This document shows positions 17,212 to 25,102 of a DNA stretch of 64,000 nt, one piece after another; within the stretch, counting starts at the first letter, position 1, and every line of letters begins with the position of its first letter. The notes under the pieces were generated by a model, which saw nothing but the letters and a program-made list of their open reading frames with translations, searched no databases and had not been told where the DNA came from. Origin of the DNA: Pseudomonadota bacterium (lineage in GTDB: Bacteria; Pseudomonadota; Alphaproteobacteria; Rhizobiales; Xanthobacteraceae); the NCBI GenBank assembly GCA_023404675.1, contig JAEYAW010000003.1, positions 62,001-126,000 of the forward strand, read 5' to 3'. Made by a program: the position numbers and the translations under genes.

Positions 17212-17814
17212 ATGGCTGAACTGATCGCAATCGCATTCGACGATTTCAACGAGGCTGACCGTGCGCTCAACAAGCTCACGCAGTTGCAGAAGGAGTATCT
17301 GGTCGATCTGGAAGACGCGGTGATCGTGCTTCGCTTCGAGGACGGCAAGATCAAGTTGAAACAGAGCGTCAACACGGTCGGGATCGGAGCCGCCTCCGGC
17401 GGGCTGTCCGGCGCGCTGTGGGGATCGCTGGTGGGACTGCTGTTTCTCAATCCGCTTGCGGGCTTCGCGTTCGGCGGCCTGATCGGCATGGGGGCCGGCG
17501 CGCTGTCGGGCTCGATGGTGGATTACGGCATCGACGACAATTTCATTCGCTCGCTGTCGGACAAGATGGCGCCGAACAGCTCGGCGCTGTTCGTGCTGGT
17601 GCGCAAGGTGCAGCCCGAAAAGGTGCTCAAGGAGTTCGAGGGATTCCACGGACACATCCTGCGCACATCGATCTCCCCGGAGCAGGAGGCCAAGCTGCAG
17701 GAGGTCCTGTCGAAGGGTGCAACCCCGCCGCCGGTTCCCGGCACGGTTCCGGCCAGCGATTCGGCCACGCCCGCGCCGGGCGCACAGGCGACGCCGTCCG
17801 TTCTTCCGGGCTGA
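17212..17814 (+). CDS. DUF1269 family membrane-associated protein
   Basis: 200 residues from ATG 17212 (GGGAG upstream); an in-frame ATG at 17143 lacks a ribosome site. The N-terminal soluble part (ELIAIAFDDFNEADRALNKL ... DAVIVLRFEDGKIKL) is followed by two glycine-rich hydrophobic segments (~65-110; GIGAASGGLSGALWGSLVGLLF, GFAFGGLIGMGAGALSG) and a soluble C-terminal part ending in a Pro/Ala tail. This matches DUF1269, a stress-associated family of unknown function in alphaproteobacteria. The glycine-zipper segments suggest membrane association or oligomerisation. It ends 20 bases before a convergent gene. Confidence 0.85.
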   Translation: MAELIAIAFDDFNEADRALNKLTQLQKEYLVDLEDAVIVLRFEDGKIKLKQSVNTVGIGAASGGLSGALWGSLVGLLFLNPLAGFAFGGLIGMGAGALSGSMVDYGIDDNFIRSLSDKMAPNSSALFVLVRKVQPEKVLKEFEGFHGHILRTSISPEQEAKLQEVLSKGATPPPVPGTVPASDSATPAPGAQATPSVLPG

Positions 17815-17833
17815 GCCAGGACAGCCTGCTACG

Positions 17834-19303
17834 TCACTTCATGTCGGCGACGCGGCAGTCGATCAGGACCAGCTTGTAGGTTTCGATCACGAGAGGCCCG
17901 CGCTTGCGCTGGGCCTCTCCCACTTTCTTGCCGCCCGAGCACGCCTCGCGCAGGATGATCGGACCGTCGCCCCACACCTCGTCGACCAGCAGGCTCCGGC
18001 CCGCGAAAGCCTCGGCATCGAGGGGCGGCATGTTGACCCAGCGGATGCGCTCGCCGGGCTGTTCGACGCAGGTGCCTTTCGGGAGATAGAACTTCAGCCA
18101 CGATGTCGTGCCGTAATCGGCGGCGACGACGCAGGTCGCGCCGACCTCGCGCCGCTTCGTCTCGATCTCCCTTGCCAGGTCGGGCCAGCCAACGCCGATG
18201 CTGCGAACGGTCGGATCGCGGCGAAAGCCCGAGAGCAGGCCGGTGTTCGCCTGCACGATCAGAAGCGCCAGCAACAGCGAGCCGCCGGGCACGGCCCATT
18301 TCGCATTGAGCTTGACGAAGCGCTTGACGCGCGGTCCCCATGACACCTGATCCGCCGCGGCGGCGGCCGCAATGGCGAAGGCCGGATAGATCGGTCCGAG
18401 CCAGTTGGCCTCCACGCGGGCATGGAGGGAGTGGATCAGAAAATAGATCAGAATGGTCCCGACGCTGACGGCGATCAGCGTGCGCGTTTCGGCGTTTCCG
18501 GTCCGGCTGCGGGCCAATGCATACAGGCCCATCACGCCGAGGACGAAGATTGCGGGCGTCGCGAACATCACCTGCGCCGGCAGCAATTCGCCGATGAAGC
18601 GCAGCGTGAGCTGATCCATCCGCGCGCGCCCGAGCTGCTTGGCGAACGACACCCATTCGTGGTTGGCGTTCCACAGGATCACCGGCGCGAACAGCGAGAA
18701 GGCCAGGATGCCGCCGACATAGGGCCATGGCGAGACCAGCCAGTGCCGCATGCGCGGCGCCAGCAGCAGCCACAGCAGAATTTCCAGTCCGAAAAACAGC
18801 GCGGTGTATTTCGAATACAGCGCTGCTCCGACGGCGATCCCGACCGCGAGCCACCATGCGCCGTTTCCGGTCTGATAGATCTTCGCCAGAAAGAACAGCA
18901 CGAAGGCGGACGCCACCATCAGCGGCGCGTCCGGCGTCACGATCATTGTGCCGGCGGCGGCGACGAGTGTCGCGTTCAGCAGGACGGCGGCGCCTGCCGC
19001 CGTCTGCCGGCTGGCGAACAGGATCTCCGCTGTCCGGTACACGGCATAGGTCATCGGCAGGCCGAGCAGCACCGACACAAACCGCACGCCGAGCGGCGTA
19101 TCGCCGAAGATCATCGTGCCGAGCCGGATCACGATCGCCACCATCGGCGGATGGTCGTAATAGCCGCTCGCCAGATGTTTGGACCACGTCCAGTAATAGG
19201 CCTCGTCGAAGGCGATCGGCGTGATGGCGGCTCCAACCAGCCGCAGAGCGATCAGCGCGAGCAGGATGGCGATCGCGCCGCGAAGCGGAAACTCCTGCTT
19301 CAT
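17834..19303 (-). CDS. GT39/ArnT-like membrane glycosyltransferase
   Basis: 489 residues. The N-terminal FDEAYYWTW motif (about 30-38) with the following HPP is the catalytic first-loop signature of dolichyl-phosphate-mannose / ArnT-like GT-C enzymes. About ten hydrophobic segments follow through residue ~345, then a periplasmic C-terminal domain of ~130 residues. Such enzymes move a sugar from a polyprenyl-phosphate donor to lipid or glycan on the periplasmic side. Its ATG overlaps the stop of the upstream gene by four bases (ATGA), so it is translated with its neighbour, itself a relative. The frame stays open upstream, but homology begins at this start. Confidence 0.88.
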   Translation of the reverse strand: MKQEFPLRGAIAILLALIALRLVGAAITPIAFDEAYYWTWSKHLASGYYDHPPMVAIVIRLGTMIFGDTPLGVRFVSVLLGLPMTYAVYRTAEILFASRQTAAGAAVLLNATLVAAAGTMIVTPDAPLMVASAFVLFFLAKIYQTGNGAWWLAVGIAVGAALYSKYTALFFGLEILLWLLLAPRMRHWLVSPWPYVGGILAFSLFAPVILWNANHEWVSFAKQLGRARMDQLTLRFIGELLPAQVMFATPAIFVLGVMGLYALARSRTGNAETRTLIAVSVGTILIYFLIHSLHARVEANWLGPIYPAFAIAAAAAADQVSWGPRVKRFVKLNAKWAVPGGSLLLALLIVQANTGLLSGFRRDPTVRSIGVGWPDLAREIETKRREVGATCVVAADYGTTSWLKFYLPKGTCVEQPGERIRWVNMPPLDAEAFAGRSLLVDEVWGDGPIILREACSGGKKVGEAQRKRGPLVIETYKLVLIDCRVADMK

Positions 19304-20832
19304 CGCGGCACCATCACCGCCGCGATGCGCGCAGGCTTGCCGGCATGGCCCCACAGCGTGGGCTGCACCACGAACTGCACGTTGATCGCACCGGAGGCGG
19401 AGGAGGCGGCGAATCGCAGCCACGTCATGCAGGGCTCGTCGTCGGCGAAACACATCGCCGCCCAGTCCCCTTCGGCCGGGGCCTGCTTCCAGATCGGCAC
19501 GTTGCGCGGATGGTCCTTGCCGTAGAAAGCGGCGGCGAAGGCGAGGTTCTCGTCGCCGCTGATGATGGCCAGCGGCCGCTCGGTGCTCAGGTGCCACTGC
19601 GCCGTGAGCTTCTCTGCGGCCTGACGGAAATAGATGCGTCCGCCTTCGAGGCCGCCATCGGCGTTCTGCCGTAACGCATAGAACGGCGCCCCGATATAGG
19701 ACACGACGATGGACAGCAGCACGATCACCGCGAGGTTGACCGTGTAGAGGCGCTCGATCGGATAGCGCGTGCTGCAGACCACGAGGATCGGCACGAGATA
19801 GAGGCCCTGCAGCGCCCACAGCGGCGGCAGGTTGCTGCCGAGCGCGATGGTGACCAGAGGCGGCAGCAGGCTGGTCGCGATCAGGATGTAAGCGAGCAGA
19901 TGAAGCCCCGGCGGTGCGGCGCAGAAATCGGACAGCATCCGTGCGAGCCGCGAGCCGGTCATCAGAAACCAGATCAGGGCCGGCAGCAGGAAATACGCGA
20001 CGAGGCCCAGCAGGAAGTTCAACGCCGACGACAGCGCCGGGCCGAGCGCGAGCTTGCTGTGCACTGCCATGGCGTAGTCGAAGGGCGCGAAGTCGTGGCG
20101 GATCAGCCAGGCGATATGCGGCGCGAGAACGATGAAGCCGGCCACGGCCGCGATCCACGGCGCCGGCGACAGCAGGTAGGCGCGGCGCTGCGGGTGCATC
20201 AGCGCGGCGAAGCCGAAGCCGGCGATCAGAAAGCCCGAATAGTACTTGCCGAGCATGGCAAGCGCGGCGGCTGCGCCCGCGGCGATGGCCCAGAGCAGGC
20301 TGCGCGGGGCCTCGAACGAGCGCAGGAAGCAGTAGGTCGCCAGCGGCCATGTCGCGAGCAGGACGGCGTTGGCGTTGAAGCGCTGGGCGTGAAACTGATA
20401 GACCGGCAGGATCATCAGCATCATCAGCACGATGGCGCGCTTGTCGCCGCGCACGAAGCGCCGCGCGATCAGATCGACAATCCACAGCGCCAGCGCCGCA
20501 TTCACCATCGCCAGCAACTGGAACGACCAGTTCGTCAGCGGGAAGACCGTCGTCCACGCCCGCGCGATCCACGCCATCAGCGGCGGATGCTTGGTGTAGC
20601 CGAAGGCGAACTCGCGCCCCATGGTCCAGGTTTCGAGGACGTCGGGGTGCAGATCGCCACCCGCATAGGCGATCATCAGGAATCCGGTCCAGATGATGAC
20701 AAATGCAGCCAGGAGGAGTGGTATCGACCAGCCGGTTTCGATGCCGTCGAGCCAGCGCCAGAACAGCCGTCGCCATCGTTTGGGCGCGGCATCCGAGCGG
20801 GCCGCCATGGCCGCGAAGAAATCAATATTCAC
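19300..20832 (-). CDS. GT39-type membrane glycosyltransferase
   Basis: 510 residues with about eleven hydrophobic segments. The catalytic loop is GGDLHPDVLETW (about 59-70), followed by GYTKHPPLMAWI, the HPP feature of GT-C enzymes. A periplasmic C-terminal domain of roughly 110 residues follows the last membrane segment. It is coupled by a four-base overlap to the similar downstream gene, so the pair probably decorates one envelope polymer or lipid. The donor and acceptor cannot be read from sequence. Divergent from exbB with a ~350-base gap. Confidence 0.85.
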   Translation of the reverse strand: MNIDFFAAMAARSDAAPKRWRRLFWRWLDGIETGWSIPLLLAAFVIIWTGFLMIAYAGGDLHPDVLETWTMGREFAFGYTKHPPLMAWIARAWTTVFPLTNWSFQLLAMVNAALALWIVDLIARRFVRGDKRAIVLMMLMILPVYQFHAQRFNANAVLLATWPLATYCFLRSFEAPRSLLWAIAAGAAAALAMLGKYYSGFLIAGFGFAALMHPQRRAYLLSPAPWIAAVAGFIVLAPHIAWLIRHDFAPFDYAMAVHSKLALGPALSSALNFLLGLVAYFLLPALIWFLMTGSRLARMLSDFCAAPPGLHLLAYILIATSLLPPLVTIALGSNLPPLWALQGLYLVPILVVCSTRYPIERLYTVNLAVIVLLSIVVSYIGAPFYALRQNADGGLEGGRIYFRQAAEKLTAQWHLSTERPLAIISGDENLAFAAAFYGKDHPRNVPIWKQAPAEGDWAAMCFADDEPCMTWLRFAASSASGAINVQFVVQPTLWGHAGKPARIAAVMVPR

Positions 20833-21050
20833 GGGAACCTGGGTGTGGTCGGGGTGAAGCGGGCCCCTTGTACGGGGTCAGGCGGACGTCAACAACCCGC
20901 CAAATCTGGCCGGGATGAGGCTCGCTTCCGGCGAACCGGTGGTGTCCGGTTTCCGGCTGGTCTCGCCGCAGGGGTCCCGTTTCAAGATGACGGGGTGGGT
21001 TGGGAACCTGGATCACGAACCATGCACAAGAATGATTTCAGATTCATCAT

Positions 21051-21079
21051 TTGTAGTGTGCTCCACTACCGAATGGATA
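21051..21079 (+). promoter_or_regulatory. probable exbB promoter
   Basis: TTGTAG, a 17-base spacer and TGGATA. The -35 box is fair and the -10 box weak. The predicted start at about 21086 lies inside the ICE-like box. Confidence 0.4.
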
Positions 21080-21083
21080 CGCG

Positions 21084-21100
21084 TTTAGAAAGCCTCTCAA
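21084..21100 (+). promoter_or_regulatory. ICE-like box (Irr operator candidate)
   Basis: TTTAGAAAGCCTCTCAA matches the iron-control-element pattern TTTAGAA-NNN-TTCTAAA in all seven bases of the left half and five of seven in the right. It covers the predicted transcription start of exbB, a position that would let the heme-responsive regulator Irr repress or modulate the TonB system. Confidence 0.5.
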
Positions 21101-21179
21101 TCGATGCTTCGCCGCATTGCGTGCCGCGAAGGCAAGGGCGTAGTGACGGGACTCCGGAAAACCGTATCGGCGTGAGACG

Positions 21180-21968
21180 ATGAAGCAGCAGCCTCGGGCA
21201 TCGCGATGGAGAACCGCCGTCGCCGCGGTCATGATTGCGGCGGGGCCGCGCGCGGCCTCGGCTGCGACCGACATGGCGACGCTGCCGCGCAATTTGTCGC
21301 CCTGGGGCATGTTCCTCGGCGCGGACGTCGTCGTGAAGGTCGTCATGGTCGGCCTCGCGCTTGCCTCGCTGGTGACATGGACGGTGTGGGTCGCCAAGGC
21401 CTTCGAGCTGTGGCGCGAGACCCGCCGGACCCGCCGGGGGATCGCCGCGCTGGAACGGGACACGTCATTGCGCGAGGTGGCGCGCGAGACCGGATCGCAC
21501 AACGATGCGGTGGCGCAGCTGGTGCGCTGTGCAACGAGCGAGATCGAGCTGTCCGGCGGCGTGCTGGACGACGACACCAAGGAGCGGATCGCGCTCCGCC
21601 TTGAGCGGGTCGAGGCGGCCAAGTCGCGCGAGATCGGGCGGGGCACCGGCGCGCTGGCCACCATCGGCGCGACAGCCCCGTTCGTCGGCCTGTTCGGCAC
21701 GGTGTGGGGCATCATGAATTCGTTCATCGGCATTTCCGAAGCCAACACCACCAATCTTGCCGTGGTCGCGCCCGGTATCGCCGAGGCGCTGCTGGCCACG
21801 GCGCTCGGGCTGGTCGCGGCGATTCCCGCCGTGGTGATCTACAACCGTCTCGCCCGCACCATCGCGGCCTATCGCGCGCTGCTCACCGATGCGTCTGCGC
21901 AGGTGCTGCTGCTGGCGAGCCGCGACCACAGTCGCCTCTCCCGCGTGCTGGCGCGGGCGGCCGAATAA
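21180..21968 (+). CDS. exbB: TonB-system energiser ExbB
   Basis: 262 residues. Signal-like segment at 8-29, then three hydrophobic segments: about 47-68, 160-182 and 200-222. The MotA/TolQ/ExbB core motif is present ([20 protein letters not shown] and [22 protein letters not shown]). With ExbD it forms the proton channel that energises TonB-dependent outer-membrane receptors for iron siderophores, heme or vitamin B12. The gene leads exbB-exbD-tonB and lies behind an ICE-like box. Confidence 0.95.
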   Translation: MKQQPRASRWRTAVAAVMIAAGPRAASAATDMATLPRNLSPWGMFLGADVVVKVVMVGLALASLVTWTVWVAKAFELWRETRRTRRGIAALERDTSLREVARETGSHNDAVAQLVRCATSEIELSGGVLDDDTKERIALRLERVEAAKSREIGRGTGALATIGATAPFVGLFGTVWGIMNSFIGISEANTTNLAVVAPGIAEALLATALGLVAAIPAVVIYNRLARTIAAYRALLTDASAQVLLLASRDHSRLSRVLARAAE

Positions 21969-21980
21969 ACGGAGGAGCGG

Positions 21981-22414
<434 letters not shown>

Positions 22415-22418
<4 letters not shown>

Positions 22419-23269
22419 ATGTTTTCGCGCTCCATGCCCGGCCCGAGCGCCCGTCCTGGCCACGCTGGCTGCTGGCGGGGACTGCGGTGATCGCGGTCCA
22501 TGGCGCGCTGGTCGCGCTTGCGATTGCCTGGCCCGCCGCCGTCAAGCTGCCCGGCGTGAAATTGCCGGCGGTGATGATCGACATGCAGCCGGTCTCGGCG
22601 TCGCCGCAGGCATCGGAACTGGATCTCGCGCCGGGGCCGCAGATGCAGGAGGCTGCGGACTCCGCGCCGCCTCCGGAGCCCGCGCCGCAGACAGCCGCCC
22701 TGCCGGAGCAGATTCCGTCGACCCCGGTGCAGGACAATCCGGTCGTCGCCGCGCCGCCCGAGCCCGCGCCCCGGCCGGCCGAGGAGAAGCCGCCGGAGCC
22801 GAAGCCCGAACTGGCGAAGCCGAAGGAGGACAGGCCGACGCTGGTCAAACGGAAGCCTAAGCCGCGCGAAACGCGCAAGCCGGTCGAGGCGACGCCGGCT
22901 CCCCGCACCACCGCCCCGCAGCGTGCCGAGCGCGTCGCGGCCGTGACCTCGGCTGCCGCGGCCGGCGCCGCGGCGGCTGCGATGCTGCCGGACTACCGCG
23001 CCCGTCTGCTGGCGCACCTGCAGCGCTACAAGGACTATCCGCCCGCATCCCGGGCCGCCGGCGAACAGGGCACCGCCACGCTCGCGTTCACCGTCAATCG
23101 CAACGGCCAGGTGCTGTCGAGCCGGCTCGCGCGCTCCTCCGGTTCGGCCGCGCTCGACGCGGCCACCATGGCGATGATCAGCCGAGCCCAGCCATTGCCG
23201 GCGTTTCCGCCGGAGATCAGACAGGCGTCCATGAGCTTCTCGGTACCGGTGCGGTTCTCGATCCGCTGA
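22415..23269 (+). CDS. tonB: TonB family energy-transducing protein
   Basis: 284 residues. One N-terminal anchor (about 17-40, LAGTAVIAVHGALVALAIAW), a long Pro/Glu/Lys-rich periplasmic spacer (about 60-165; PEPAPRPAEEKPPEPKPELA), an Ala-rich stretch, and a C-terminal TonB domain (about 190-284; YRARLLAHLQRYKDYP ... GTATLAFTVNRNGQVLSSRL). It spans the periplasm to outer-membrane receptors. It starts within the exbD stop, as typical of an exbBD-tonB operon. Confidence 0.93.
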
Positions 23270-23280
23270 CGCGGCCTGGA

Positions 23281-23374
23281 GCGTTTTCGAGCGAAGTGGA
23301 CACCGGTTCGCGTAAAGAAAACGCGTCAAAACAATCCAGGGCTTCGGTTCTGATTCGATCGGAACCGAAGCCCT
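23281..23374. repeat. intergenic palindromic repeat element (two hairpins)
   Basis: Hairpin 1 is a nested inverted repeat at 23281-23324: GCGTTTTC pairs with GAAAACGC, and inside it GCGAA pairs with TTCGC. Hairpin 2 at 23338-23374 pairs AGGGCTTCGGTTC with GAACCGAAGCCCT, a 13-bp perfect stem. I recall this two-hairpin unit as very common in Bradyrhizobium and Rhodopseudomonas intergenic spaces. It lies between tonB and the convergent ugpB, and its last two bases are in the ugpB stop codon. It may serve as terminator for both. Confidence 0.8.
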
Positions 23375-24734
23375 AGTAGTTCGCGCGTTCGAATTGCCGC
23401 AGCAGACGATTGCCCCGTGCGACAGCGGAGGCCAGCGCGTCCTTCGCCGGCTTCTTTCCGCTGAACGCCTGTTCGAGCTCGTCCTCGATCACATCCCGCA
23501 CGAGGCCGAACGAGCCGAGCCGCAGGCCGCGCGAATTTTCGGTCGGCGGCTTCAGGTTGATCTGCTCGATCGCGATATCGGAGCCTGGATTGCGGTCATA
23601 GAAGCCCTGCGCCCGGGTCAGGTCGTAGGCGGCGCGGGTCACCGGAAGATATCCGGTTCGCTGATGCCATTGTGCCTGAACCTTCGGTTGTGACAGATAG
23701 GTGAAGAACCGTGCGACGCCCTTGTATTCGGCACGTGGCCGGTCGCGCAGCACCCAGAGCGAGGCTCCGCCGATAATGGTGTTCTGCGGCGCGCCCTCGA
23801 CATCGGGCCAGTAGGGCATCATCCCGAATCCGACCGGGAATTTGGCGTTCTTCATGATGTCGGCGCGGGTCGCGGACGAGCCGATGAAGATGCCGCACTC
23901 GCCGTTCTGGAACCGCGGCTCGGCGGCGGTCGCGCGTCCGCTGTAGTCGAACTTTCGCGTTGTCTGCCATTCCGCCAGCTGCGCGATGTGCCGCTCGGCC
24001 GTCCGGTTGTTGAACGTCAGCTCGGCATCGAGCCCGAGCATGCCGTTGGCGCGGGTCGCCAGCGGCAGGTTGTGATAGGCGGAGAAGTTCTCGACGTGAA
24101 TCCACGATGGCCAGTGCGTCGTGAAGCCGCACAGCGCGCCGGTCGAACGCAGGCGGTGGGCGGCCGCGCCGACCTCGGGCCATGTCCTGGGCGGTTTGTC
24201 GGGGTCGAGACCAGCGGCGGCGAACAGCGCCTTGTTATAATACAGAATGGGCGTCGAGGAATTGAACGGGAACGACAGCATGTTGCCGGCGATGTCGGTA
24301 TAGTAGCTCGTTACCGCGGGCAGATAGTCGTCCGGCGTGAAGGGAGCGCCTTCGTCCCGCATCAGGTAAGCGACGGGATAGATCGCGCCCTTGGCCGCCA
24401 TCATCGTGGCGGTCGCGACTTCGTTGACCTGCACGATGGCGGGCTGGCTGCGCGAGCGGAATGCGAAGATCGCCGCGGTTACGGTCTCGGCATAGTTGCC
24501 CTTGTAGACCGGCACGATGCGATAGTCGGTCTGCGACGCGTTGAACGCCTCGGCCACCTGTTCGAGTTCTTTGCCGAGCTGGCCGGACATGGCGTGCCAC
24601 CACATGATGTCGGTGGCGGCCGATCCGGCCACCGGGGTGGAAGCCAGAAACGCCATGCCCATCAGGCCGGTCACGGCGAGCCGAAGCGCTCGTCCGCCTG
24701 CCTGCCTGATGCGTGCCGTGGTTCGCAAAATCAT
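23373..24734 (-). CDS. ugpB: sn-glycerol-3-phosphate-type ABC substrate-binding protein
   Basis: 453 residues from ATG 24734; a GTG at 24782 and ATG at 24767 are in frame and would lengthen the n-region. A signal peptide (LRLAVTGLMGMAFLASTPVAGSAA) precedes IMWWHAMSGQLGKELEQVAEAFN, the classic UgpB beginning. Other family segments include YAETVTAAIFAFRS, GNMLSFPFNSSTPILYYNK and SSATRADIMKNAKFPVGFG. The protein binds glycerol-3-phosphate or glycerophosphodiesters in the periplasm for a UgpAEC importer. No ugpA, ugpE or ugpC follows in this window, so it is separated from its transporter or used by another one. In other bacteria ugp is part of the Pho regulon. Confidence 0.9.
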   Translation of the reverse strand: MILRTTARIRQAGGRALRLAVTGLMGMAFLASTPVAGSAATDIMWWHAMSGQLGKELEQVAEAFNASQTDYRIVPVYKGNYAETVTAAIFAFRSRSQPAIVQVNEVATATMMAAKGAIYPVAYLMRDEGAPFTPDDYLPAVTSYYTDIAGNMLSFPFNSSTPILYYNKALFAAAGLDPDKPPRTWPEVGAAAHRLRSTGALCGFTTHWPSWIHVENFSAYHNLPLATRANGMLGLDAELTFNNRTAERHIAQLAEWQTTRKFDYSGRATAAEPRFQNGECGIFIGSSATRADIMKNAKFPVGFGMMPYWPDVEGAPQNTIIGGASLWVLRDRPRAEYKGVARFFTYLSQPKVQAQWHQRTGYLPVTRAAYDLTRAQGFYDRNPGSDIAIEQINLKPPTENSRGLRLGSFGLVRDVIEDELEQAFSGKKPAKDALASAVARGNRLLRQFERANY

Positions 24735-25102
24735 GACACCCGAACGAGGTATGGGCTCCGACGGCATGGCCTTCGGATGCACCCTTCTGGTAGTGTTCGT
24801 CGCCGGGGCGATCGGGGGTGCCTTGCCGAGTTCAAGACGCTCCGGACGAGCCGACAGATAAAAGGACCGGAGCCGCCCAATATCCTCGACCGGATTTTCG
24901 GCTCAAAACAGGAAAATGCGCTCGAAACTCAGGGTAACATAAGAGGATGAACTTGTTTCTGTCCAGCTGCGACATCACAACGCGGCGTTCTGCCTGTGGA
25001 GCGGAGCCAGGTCGTCCGCAGGCGGATCGACCGGGCAGGAGCGGCCAGTCTTGAAGACGCACATGGTGTCCTAGCTTGCCATTGCCGCCTCCCAGACCAA
25101 CG
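24735..25102. other. 368-bp divergent non-coding region
   Basis: Lies between ugpB (minus) and a sensor kinase (plus). I see no confident promoter. A 35-codon reading frame at 24947-25054 begins after AGAGG but codes for a low-complexity Arg/Gly/Ser peptide I do not regard as a gene. In-frame TTG 25076 is a possible but unsupported start of the kinase. Confidence 0.5.

Larger units (their letters stand above)
20833..21179. other. 347-bp divergent regulatory region
   Basis: No gene on either strand. It holds the promoter and ICE-like box of exbB, an inverted repeat GTAGTG-TGCTC-CACTAC at 21053-21069, an AATGAT...ATCATT repeat around 21031-21051, and presumably the promoter of the minus-strand glycosyltransferase pair. 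Confidence 0.6.

Noticed and set aside
17834..20776. A single 980-residue glycosyltransferase on the minus strand
   Set aside because: Only the C-terminal half has homology in that frame; the other half overlaps a second GT39 gene in another frame with its own stop and an ATGA junction.
24947..25054. 35-codon frame before the sensor kinase
   Set aside because: Low-complexity Arg/Gly/Ser peptide, no conservation evidence, weak context.
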